DNA of 8,527 bases from NCBI GenBank assembly GCA_016793415.1, contig JAEUMC010000908.1, positions 1 to 8,527 on the forward strand. The letters run 5' to 3'. Below are positions 1 through 5,192 of this stretch, one piece after another. Under the pieces are notes generated by a model. It was not told the DNA's origin. It made no database searches and worked only from the letters and a program-made list of their open reading frames with translations. Every line of letters starts with the position of its first letter. Within the stretch, counting starts at the first letter, position 1. Made by a program: the position numbers and the translations under genes. This DNA is from Devosia sp. (GTDB lineage Bacteria; Pseudomonadota; Alphaproteobacteria; Rhizobiales; Devosiaceae).

Positions 1-133
1 GCGTGGGGCCGCCGCCGAACTCAAGATCTCCGAGCATACCGCCCGTTCGACGCTGAAGACGGTTTACGACAAGCTCGGGATCAACAAGCAATCCGAGCTC
101 GGCCACCTCGTGGCGCGGCTGCAGTATCTCTAG
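1..133 (+). CDS. LuxR-type HTH transcriptional regulator, C-terminal fragment
   Basis: This is the last 43 codons of a gene that begins before the window; the reading frame starts at base 2 and ends at TAG 131-133. The visible protein contains ISEHTARSTLKTVYDKLGIN followed by KQSEL, which matches the second half of the LuxR/FixJ (GerE) DNA-binding domain: the turn (ISEHT), the recognition helix (ARSTLKTVYDKLG) and the last helix (QSELGHLVARL). Such proteins usually end at this domain, so the C-terminus is probably complete. The sensory or receiver domain lies outside the window, so neither the signal nor the target genes can be inferred. It is codirectional with the small gene at 238 but separated from it by 104 bases containing a terminator-like hairpin, so cotranscription is doubtful. 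Confidence 0.85.
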   Translation, partial: RGAAAELKISEHTARSTLKTVYDKLGINKQSELGHLVARLQYL

Positions 134-161
134 ATGCAATAGCTCCCATAGGTGGCTGGAC

Positions 162-185
162 CCCGCATTTGTGGGGTGCGGGTTT
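162..185 (+). terminator. possible weak intrinsic terminator after the LuxR-type gene
   Basis: CCCGCA at 162-167 pairs with TGCGGG at 177-182 around a 9-base loop and is followed by only three T residues. An alternative stem, ACCCC 160-164 with GGGGT 173-177, overlaps it. The position 29 bases after the LuxR-type stop suits a terminator, but the short U tract makes it weak. Its presence also argues against translation starting at ATG 169, which lies in the loop. Confidence 0.35.
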
Positions 186-224
186 CACCGGGTGCTGCGC
201 ATTGTCCGCTCGGGAATGCATCTC

Positions 225-228
225 AGGA
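225..228 (+). promoter_or_regulatory. ribosome binding site deciding the GTG start at 238
   Basis: AGGA at 225-228 lies 9 bases before GTG 238. The upstream in-frame ATG at 169 sits inside a hairpin, and the residues it would add are Cys- and Gly-rich, unlike the rest of the protein. GTG 238 is therefore preferred. Confidence 0.5.
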
Positions 229-237
229 TCCACCGCC

Positions 238-513
238 GTGCTCGACCTTCTCGAAAAACGCCTCTCGCCGCGGGCACCGCAGCTTACCGGGCTGACCGTC
301 GGTGATGTGATCGCCATGCTCGAGACGTTCGATCCGGCTGCGCCGGTGATGGTGCAGGGCGAAAGCGGCGGGTTCGAAGAAGTGCTGGGCTTCCGCACCA
401 CGGGCGTAGTGCTCAATGTCAACACCGCAGAGGGCTTTGGGCCGCACGATCTGCCCGACGATGGGGCGCGGGCGGAACTCGTTGCGGTGGTGGTGAGGTC
501 TGCGGAGCGCTAA
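238..513 (+). CDS. small conserved-looking protein of unknown function (91 aa)
   Basis: I do not recognise a characterised family. The product (GTG start) begins LDLLEKRLSPRAPQLTGLTV and continues GDVIAMLETFDPAAPVMVQG. The pattern TVG-D-x-I-x-x-L-x-x-(F/L)-DP-x-x-PV followed by a Gly-rich turn (GESGGFEEV) resembles short proteins common in phages, plasmids and some chromosomes that start TVGELI..L...DPD.PV. That resemblance is from memory and gives no biochemical role. No signal peptide or membrane segment is visible; the protein is acidic and alternates short helices with Val-rich strands. It ends 25 bases before the convergent end of the acetyltransferase gene. An alternative start is ATG 169, giving 114 residues. 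Coding support comes from a plausible Shine-Dalgarno and the motif-like composition. Confidence 0.6.
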   Translation: MLDLLEKRLSPRAPQLTGLTVGDVIAMLETFDPAAPVMVQGESGGFEEVLGFRTTGVVLNVNTAEGFGPHDLPDDGARAELVAVVVRSAER

Positions 514-538
514 GCGCCGAGGCCGTCAAGGGGACGCG

Positions 539-997
539 CTACAGCGCCAGCTTGAAGCCCTCGTGGCTCTTCTTGAAGCCCAGCCGCTCGTAGAAGCGGT
601 GGGCGTCGAGACGTTTCTTGTTTGACGTGAGCTGCACCAGCCCGCAGCCATGGGCTCGCGCCTCGGCGATGGCCCAGCCGATCATCTCTCCGCCATAACC
701 CATGTTGCGATGCTGCGGCGCGATGTGCACCGCCTCGATCAGGCAGCGCCATTCGCCAAGCCGGTTGATGCCGGGGATGAAGCTGAGCTGCTGCGTGCCG
801 ACGGGCTGGCCGTCGAGTTCGGCGATGATCAGCCGCTGGTTGCGGTCGGCGGCGATCGCCTCGAAGGCGGCGAGGTAGCGCGGATGTTGCGGCTCGTCCG
901 GGCGGTCGTCGGTGGCGACGACGCTGTCGTCGACGATCAGCCGGACGATAAAGCCGAGGTCGTCAGGGGTCGCGTCGCGAAAGCTCAGCCGGCTCAT
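539..997 (-). CDS. GNAT-family N-acetyltransferase
   Basis: This 152-residue protein is a complete single-domain GNAT enzyme, transferring acetyl from acetyl-CoA to an amine on an unidentified substrate in the cytoplasm. The N-terminal strand and helix (MSRLSFRDATPDDLGFIVRL) match motifs C and D. The acetyl-CoA pyrophosphate loop, motif A, is QHRNMGYGGEM at residues 95-105, a variant of Q/R-x-x-G-x-G/A. Motif B, HRFYERLGF at 133-141, contains the usual catalytic-region Tyr. It is the second gene of a leftward pair: its ATG overlaps the TGA of the ArsR-type gene (ATGA at 997-994), and GAGGA at 1010-1006 lies 8 bases before the start. The pairing with a repressor and a divergent efflux pump suggests modification of the same toxic compound that the pump exports, which is inference. 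RimI-like protein acetylation or another amine substrate cannot be excluded. Confidence 0.88.
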   Translation of the reverse strand: MSRLSFRDATPDDLGFIVRLIVDDSVVATDDRPDEPQHPRYLAAFEAIAADRNQRLIIAELDGQPVGTQQLSFIPGINRLGEWRCLIEAVHIAPQHRNMGYGGEMIGWAIAEARAHGCGLVQLTSNKKRLDAHRFYERLGFKKSHEGFKLAL

Positions 998-1341
998 TCG
1001 GTTCGTCCTCGATCGATATGGAGATCAGCCGTACTGGCGATGATCGAGTCGAGGAAGCCGGGGAAGCGGTGGTCGAGATCGTCGCGCCGCAGGGTGACGC
1101 GACGGCGGGTCCCCTCGGGGGTGACGTTGACCACGCCGGCCTCGCGCAGCTTGCTTACGTGGTAGGTAATCGACGTCTTGCTGGCGAGGTCGGTAAATTG
1201 CCCGCAGGTCATGCCGAGCCCGCCACAGCGCGACAGCTCGCCGATGATCGCCAGCCGCGTCGTATCCCCGAGCGCGGTCAGCACGTTGGGCAAACTGATC
1301 TGGTCGGCGTCCGGATGGGGCAGGGGCGGCTGCGTGTTCAT
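994..1341 (-). CDS. ArsR-family winged-helix repressor
   Basis: This 115-residue protein is a typical small ArsR-type dimeric repressor. Residues 19-38 (NVLTALGDTTRLAIIGELSR) form the conserved first helices with the signature LGDxTRLxII. Residues 46-71 form the helix-turn-helix, with recognition helix SITYHVSKLREAGVV; the beta wing follows (NVTPEGTRRRVTLRRDDL). There is no CxC metal motif of the arsenic type. Two Cys, at 39 and 46, flank the start of the helix-turn-helix and could serve in redox or metal sensing, which is speculation. The start is set at ATG 1341 because an in-frame ATG at 1359, which would add six residues, lies between the -35 and -10 of the predicted promoter. It overlaps the acetyltransferase gene and probably represses both itself and the divergent MFS gene through the twin sites at 1371-1440. 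Confidence 0.88.
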   Translation of the reverse strand: MNTQPPLPHPDADQISLPNVLTALGDTTRLAIIGELSRCGGLGMTCGQFTDLASKTSITYHVSKLREAGVVNVTPEGTRRRVTLRRDDLDHRFPGFLDSIIASTADLHIDRGRTE

Positions 1342-1347
1342 GGCCCC

Positions 1348-1376
1348 CAAATATGCCATTTCCGTTCAAAGTTCAA
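1348..1376 (-). promoter_or_regulatory. predicted leftward promoter for the arsR-type/GNAT pair
   Basis: Read leftward, TTGAAC (1376-1371) and TATTTG (1353-1348) form -35 and -10 elements with a 17-base spacer. The -35 is itself one arm of operator site 1, so bound repressor would block polymerase. The expected transcription start is about 1341, the first base of the chosen ATG, implying a leaderless message. Confidence 0.45.
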
Positions 1377-1388
1377 TGATCGTTGAAC
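1371..1388. promoter_or_regulatory. operator site 1, 18-base near-palindrome
   Basis: GTTCAATGATCGTTGAAC is self-complementary except for one symmetrical mismatched pair; the flanking A 1370 and T 1389 extend the symmetry to 20 bases. It is the exact reverse complement of site 2 at 1423-1440. An extra half site, GTTCAA, lies at 1364-1369, seven bases away in direct phase. The site overlaps the leftward -35 and lies just upstream of the rightward -35. The likely ligand is the adjacent ArsR-type protein. Confidence 0.8.
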
Positions 1389-1394
1389 TAACCC

Positions 1395-1423
1395 TTGACG
1401 CCGACGGCTCGGAGGTTCATTTG
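1395..1423 (+). promoter_or_regulatory. predicted rightward promoter for the MFS gene
   Basis: TTGACG at 1395-1400 is a good -35. With a 17-base spacer the -10 falls on CATTTG at 1418-1423, which is poor; TTCATT at 1416-1421 is an alternative with a short spacer. Either placement puts the -10 and transcription start at or in operator site 2, with site 1 just upstream of the -35, so the two operators bracket the promoter. Confidence 0.4.
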
Positions 1424-1440
1424 TTCAACGATCATTGAAC
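1423..1440. promoter_or_regulatory. operator site 2, mirror copy of site 1
   Basis: GTTCAACGATCATTGAAC is the exact reverse complement of site 1. The centres are 52 bases apart, close to five helical turns, so two bound dimers would lie on the same face of the DNA. The site covers the predicted transcription start of the MFS gene and ends 14 bases before its ATG. Confidence 0.8.
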
Positions 1441-1454
1441 TAAGGAATCTCCCC

Positions 1455-2627
1455 ATGGACACGCGGCTTATCTGGCTCGCGCTCGGCACTTTTGCCGTCG
1501 GCGTCGAGGGCTTCGTCATCGCCACGCTTCTGCCGGCCATAGCAGCCGATAGCGGCGTGACGATCACCCAGGCCGGCTATCTGGTCTTTGCCTACGCCAT
1601 TGCCTACGCGGTCGGCGCACCCGTGCTTTCGGCGCTGACCGGGCGCTTCGACCGGCGCCCGTTGCTGGCGGTGGTGGCGCTGGTGTTTGCGGCCGGTGCG
1701 CTGCTCGCGGCGCTGTCGCAGGGTTACGTCGCGTTGCTGGTGGCGCGGCTGATCATTGCCGCCTCCGCCGGGCTCTATGCGGCCACGGCGCAGGCCGCGG
1801 CGGTGACGCTGGCGCCGGTCGAGCGGCGGGCGCGGGCGGTGGCGACAGTGGTTGCCGGCACTACCATGGCGGTGGCGCTGGGCGCGCCGATCGGCGCGTT
1901 CCTGTCGGGCTTTGCGGGGTGGCGGGGCACCTACTTCGCGATTGCGGCGGTCGGCGTGCTGACGGCTGCGGCGATCTGGCTGATGTTGCCCAGGGGGATC
2001 CAGGGCGACCGGCGCGGGCTCGGCGAACGGCTGGGCGTGCTCAGCGTGCCTGGCCTCGTGCCGGCGCTGCTGACCATCCTCCTCTACATGACCGGGCCGT
2101 TCGCGGCGTTCATCTATCTCGGTCCGGTGACCACCAGGCTGATGGGGCTCGATGCCGGGCTGTTGCCTTTCGTGATGCTGGCCTACGGGCTGGGCGCGGC
2201 GCTCGGCAACCCGCTGGGCGGGCAGCTGTCCGATCGGATCGGCGCACAGGCGACGGTGACTATCGCGGCGGTGCTCAACATCGTCTTCCTGCTGCTGCTT
2301 GGGGCGATCCCGCTGCTGCCGCAGGCGACGATCCTGCCAGCCTATTTCGTCTTCATGGTCGCCTGGGGCGTCGCCGGCTGGATGTTCGTGCCGGGGCAGG
2401 TGAGCCGCGTGGTGGCCTTGTCGCCAAGCTCGGCTCCCCTCGCGCTCTCGCTCAATGCTTCGTTCCTCTACCTCGGAACGGCCGTGGGTGCGCTGGTGGG
2501 CGGCCTGGTGCTCGAGCACCTGCCGATCGGCGATCTGGGGTTGGTTGCGGCGATCTTCCCGGCGCTGGCGCTGGGTGTGCTGCTGGTCAGCCGGCCGCGC
2601 GCGGTGCCCATGCCTCGGCTTGGCTGA
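1455..2627 (+). CDS. MFS efflux transporter, DHA1 (AraJ-like) type
   Basis: This 390-residue inner-membrane protein has the length and hydrophobicity of a 12-helix major facilitator, a proton-driven exporter of small molecules. Helix 1 starts at residue 5. The loop after helix 2 carries motif A in a reduced form (LTGRFDRRPLL, residues 61-71), and the second half repeats it as GGQLSDRIGAQ at 255-265, as expected from the internal duplication of the family. Helix 5 has the antiporter motif around ALGAPIGAFLSGFAGWRGTY, residues 141-160. ATG 1455 is chosen because AAGGA at 1442-1446 precedes it by 8 bases and the operator lies upstream; an in-frame ATG at 1395 would lie within the promoter. It is divergent from the ArsR-type repressor and probably induced when that repressor releases the twin operator. 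The exported substrate is not readable from sequence: sugars, antibiotics and purines are all known for relatives. Confidence 0.9.
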   Translation: MDTRLIWLALGTFAVGVEGFVIATLLPAIAADSGVTITQAGYLVFAYAIAYAVGAPVLSALTGRFDRRPLLAVVALVFAAGALLAALSQGYVALLVARLIIAASAGLYAATAQAAAVTLAPVERRARAVATVVAGTTMAVALGAPIGAFLSGFAGWRGTYFAIAAVGVLTAAAIWLMLPRGIQGDRRGLGERLGVLSVPGLVPALLTILLYMTGPFAAFIYLGPVTTRLMGLDAGLLPFVMLAYGLGAALGNPLGGQLSDRIGAQATVTIAAVLNIVFLLLLGAIPLLPQATILPAYFVFMVAWGVAGWMFVPGQVSRVVALSPSSAPLALSLNASFLYLGTAVGALVGGLVLEHLPIGDLGLVAAIFPALALGVLLVSRPRAVPMPRLG

Positions 2628-2641
2628 GTGGCTCAGTCGTC

Positions 2642-2704
2642 GGCCGAACCGGCTTCGGCATGCCAATGTTCGTTACGGGGGTTCGGCCATGGCTGGGGCC
2701 GAAC
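2642..2704. repeat. competing inverted repeats in the convergent spacer
   Basis: The 192-base gap between the MFS gene and the convergent ABC permease gene contains GGCCGAAC at 2642-2649 and again at 2697-2704, with its exact complement GTTCGGCC at 2681-2688. The middle element can pair with either copy: an 8-base stem with an 8-base loop (2681-2704) or with a 31-base loop (2642-2688). A further stem joins GCCGAA 2643-2648 to TTCGGC 2654-2659, and CTGAG/CTCAG spans the MFS stop (2624-2636). None has a T tract, so these may be Rho-assisted or bidirectional terminators. I see nothing else in the spacer apart from a dubious 44-codon frame. Confidence 0.45.
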
Positions 2705-2819
2705 TGCCGTGCGGGCTGATGTGCCGATTGCCGGGGGTGCTGCCGGCTTCCTGCTGCTGTGCTGGCGCTGGACGCAGTGCTCTTCATTTCGGCTGCGACC
2801 TGGCCTTGCGGCTTGGTGG

Positions 2820-4355
2820 CTAGACCCGCTTACCCTTGGGGCTGAGGACCCAGGCAACGAACAGGACGATCACGGCGAGCGCGGCGGGGAGTATCGCCAG
2901 CAGCTGATTGCCGGCGACCAGTACGGCGGCGCCGGCCCACATGATCGAGCTCAGCGCTTCGGAGATCGTGGCGGTGCGCGAGGCGACCTGGCGGCGGCGG
3001 AACATGGCGCGGCGCATCGGCACGCGGAACCATAGCTGGATAGCGGTAGCGGAGCCGGTCGAGATGGCGACGAAGACCGCGGTGATCCAGGCGAGCTCCA
3101 GCGAGGCGATCCCCACCAGCAGCAGGATGGGGGTAAACACCACCGCAATCGAGCAGAGCACGGCTTCGATCTTGGCGATCAGCACGGCGCGCGGATGGAT
3201 CGGCGCGGTGACTACAAGGTCGTGTGCATCCTCGCCGGAGATGGCGAGCCAGGACAGGCCACCTGCAAGCTGCCCCGCCGCCATGACGATCACCGGGATG
3301 ACCACGACGTAGGTGCCGGCGCTCTGGCCGTAGGAGACCCAGAGGAACAAGGCGGGCGGAAACAGATAAAGGATCTGCATCAGTGTCTGGCTGAGCAGCC
3401 ACGGATCGCGCAGGAGCAGCCGCCATTCCTTCACCCTCAGGGCATGACGTTGCGAGGCCTGGCGGAACGGCCGGGTCGAGGCGCTCTGCTGCACCCGCGT
3501 GGCCGACACGCCGGCTGCCGCGATGGCATGCCGGGCGAAACCGCCCGAGGTGAGACGGATCACCAGCGCCAGCGCCCCCAGACCCAGAACCAGCACGATG
3601 AGCATAGCGCCGAGATCGCCCATTGCGGCGCGGGCGGGTAGCCAGAGCGGGTTCGAAAGGTCGGGCGCACCGGCGATGAACTCCGGCGATTGCAGCACCG
3701 AGAAGCGGTTCATGTTGCCGAAGCTGAGGATGGCGACGGCCTGGATGCCGATGACGAAACCGGCGCCCACGATGCCGGCGATGATCTGGGCAATGAGGCG
3801 AGTACGGGCCGGGCCGATGGTCCGGAACAGTCCCACTGTCACCAGCACCGAGATCGCCGCGGCGAGGGCGCCGAAGCCGGCAAGCACACCATAGGCGGCG
3901 AGCCATTTCGGCCCCTCATAGCCGACCAGCACGTTGATGATCGGGCTCGCCAACAGGCAGGCAAGCAGCACCGTGGCAAAGGCCGTGGCAGCGGTGCGGA
4001 CGGCAAAGACGCTGGCGGAGGATGCCGGCGAGCTGAGGATCAGGTCGAGGTCGGCCCGCGCGTAATAGGCGCGGGTGACCGATTCCAGCGCCTGGCTCAG
4101 CATGACGGTCCAGAACAGGAAACCAGTGCCGGTGACCATCACCAGCGTGGCCTTGTCGGCGACGATGCCCTGGCTCACCCAGGGCGCCAGCAGCGCATTG
4201 GCGAGCAAATGCAGGCCCAGGTAGAACAGCGCCAGGACGAAGAAGAGCACGACGCTGCGAACCTTGCGGCCGCCGGTGGTCATGGCGAGCCAGTCGCGCC
4301 AGGCGAGCCGGAACTCGTGGGCGGCAAACCAGGGGAGCGTCGCAGGCGTGCTCAT
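2820..4355 (-). CDS. ABC-2-type exporter permease, two fused six-helix halves
   Basis: This 511-residue integral membrane protein has roughly 12 hydrophobic segments (near residues 34-58, 70-90, 119-145, 152-176, 188-212, 248-268, 325-345, 348-372, 393-416, 419-441, 468-482 and 486-506). It is the channel partner of the ATPase encoded just upstream: its ATG overlaps the ATPase TGA by one base (TGATG), and no clear Shine-Dalgarno precedes it, so translation is probably coupled. The halves look alike. DLDLILSSP (102-110), followed ten residues later by an Arg and a hydrophobic helix ending LVG, recurs as AHDLVVTAP (377-385), followed ten residues later by a Lys and a helix ending LVG. A long cytoplasmic stretch with basic residues (about 286-320) links the halves. 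The substrate is unknown; lipids, drugs or peptides are all possible. Usual ABC-2 permeases are about half this length and dimerise. Confidence 0.85.
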   Translation of the reverse strand: MSTPATLPWFAAHEFRLAWRDWLAMTTGGRKVRSVVLFFVLALFYLGLHLLANALLAPWVSQGIVADKATLVMVTGTGFLFWTVMLSQALESVTRAYYARADLDLILSSPASSASVFAVRTAATAFATVLLACLLASPIINVLVGYEGPKWLAAYGVLAGFGALAAAISVLVTVGLFRTIGPARTRLIAQIIAGIVGAGFVIGIQAVAILSFGNMNRFSVLQSPEFIAGAPDLSNPLWLPARAAMGDLGAMLIVLVLGLGALALVIRLTSGGFARHAIAAAGVSATRVQQSASTRPFRQASQRHALRVKEWRLLLRDPWLLSQTLMQILYLFPPALFLWVSYGQSAGTYVVVIPVIVMAAGQLAGGLSWLAISGEDAHDLVVTAPIHPRAVLIAKIEAVLCSIAVVFTPILLLVGIASLELAWITAVFVAISTGSATAIQLWFRVPMRRAMFRRRQVASRTATISEALSSIMWAGAAVLVAGNQLLAILPAALAVIVLFVAWVLSPKGKRV

Positions 4356-5116
4356 CAGGCAACTGCCGCGAGGTCGGCGTGCTTCTGGGCGACGAGATCG
4401 AGGAAGATCTCCTCGAGCGTGGTCTCGCGGCCGATGCGGGCGCGCAACTCGGCGAGGGTGCCTTCAGCGACCAGACGGCCGTGGTTGATGACGCCGATCC
4501 GTTCGGCCATGCGCTCGGCCACCTCGAGAATGTGGGTCGTCATGATGACGGTGACGCCGGACGCCACTTTCTGCTTCAGCACGTCCTTCACCTGCCTGGC
4601 GGAACCGGCATCGAGCCCGGTGAGCGGCTCGTCGAGGATGATGAGGCGCGGGTTGTGGACCAGCGCGCCGGCCAGCGCCACCTTCTGCAGCATGCCCTTG
4701 GAAAAGCCGCCGCAGCGTTCATTGGCATGGGGCCTGAGGCCGAGCCAGTCGATCAGCTCGTTGGATTGGCGCTCGGCCTCGCGCGCGTCGATACGCCAGA
4801 GGCCGGCGACGAACTCGAGATATTCCAGCGGCGTCAGCCGGTCGTAGACCATCGGTTCGTCGGAGACCCAGGCGACGATGGATTTGGCGGCGATGGGGTC
4901 CCTTGCGGTGTCGATGCCATAGATCGAGATGGCGCCGGCATCGGGCTTCAGCAGGCCTGCCACCATACGGAGGATCGTGGTCTTGCCGGCGCCGTTGGGA
5001 CCGAGCAGCGCGTAGAATTCGCCAGCCTTCACCTTCAGTTCCATGTCGACGACGACCGGCCGGTCAAAGCTCTTCCGCAACCCGGAAATGGCAAGGGCGA
5101 AATCGGGGGACGGCAT
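4355..5116 (-). CDS. ABC transporter ATP-binding protein (CcmA/DrrA-type exporter)
   Basis: This 253-residue nucleotide-binding subunit energises the permease encoded next. It has Walker A GPNGAGKTT (39-47), a signature region GFSKGMLQKVALAGAL (137-152) with SKGM in place of SGGQ, Walker B LIILDEP (158-164) with catalytic Glu163, D-loop TGLD and switch His195. The Q-loop position reads AWVSDEP (83-89), with no Gln, a variation common in exporters of this group. The C-terminal TLEEIFLDLV is the usual end of DrrA/CcmA-type subunits. The start ATG 5116 has AGGGAG (5128-5123) 6 bases upstream, lying within an inverted repeat. The gene begins 76 bases after the RNase T2 stop on the same strand, so it may be read through from that operon or have its own promoter; no convincing promoter is visible. 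The role is export, since no binding-protein gene is nearby. Confidence 0.93.
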   Translation of the reverse strand: MPSPDFALAISGLRKSFDRPVVVDMELKVKAGEFYALLGPNGAGKTTILRMVAGLLKPDAGAISIYGIDTARDPIAAKSIVAWVSDEPMVYDRLTPLEYLEFVAGLWRIDAREAERQSNELIDWLGLRPHANERCGGFSKGMLQKVALAGALVHNPRLIILDEPLTGLDAGSARQVKDVLKQKVASGVTVIMTTHILEVAERMAERIGVINHGRLVAEGTLAELRARIGRETTLEEIFLDLVAQKHADLAAVA

Positions 5117-5119
5117 GTG

Positions 5120-5145
5120 AGGCTCCCTGTGACTGGGAGGAGCCT
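5120..5145 (-). promoter_or_regulatory. inverted repeat covering the Shine-Dalgarno of the ABC ATPase gene
   Basis: On the leftward strand AGGCTCC (5145-5139) pairs with GGAGCCT (5126-5120) as a perfect 7-base stem with a 12-base loop. The alternative CTCCC (5139-5135) with GGGAG (5127-5123) also fits. Either stem buries most or all of the AGGGAG ribosome site at 5128-5123, 6 bases before the ATG. Confidence 0.45.
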
Positions 5146-5192
5146 ATCCGCCAGCCGTTGAGAGGCGCTGAACCCAGCCGGTAAACAAAGAG

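Noticed and set aside
169..237. N-terminal extension of the small protein from ATG 169
   Set aside because: The ATG is in the loop of the terminator-like hairpin and the added residues look non-coding; GTG 238 has a spaced AGGA.
507..517. GCGC-TAA-GCGC mini-hairpin at the stop of the small gene
   Set aside because: The stem is only four bases with a three-base loop and no T tract, too weak to call a terminator.
1440..2666. Leftward 408-codon open frame opposite the MFS gene
   Set aside because: Its product is rich in Arg, His, Gln and Pro, without hydrophobic core or motifs. It is the complement of a clear transporter gene and is explained by high GC content.
2689..2823. 44-codon Cys-rich frame from ATG 2689 in the convergent spacer
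   Set aside because: It has a cluster of three Cys but no good ribosome site, its start overlaps the hairpin, and it runs into the end of the permease gene; probably chance.
3690..4847. Rightward 385-codon open frame opposite the ABC genes
   Set aside because: It spans the junction of two well-supported leftward genes and gives a low-complexity His/Asp/Gly/Arg-rich product with no recognisable domain.
5151..5180. Direct repeat CCAGCCG at 5151-5157 and 5174-5180 upstream of the ABC ATPase gene
   Set aside because: Seven bases repeated once in GC-rich DNA is expected by chance, and there is no link to a recognisable promoter.
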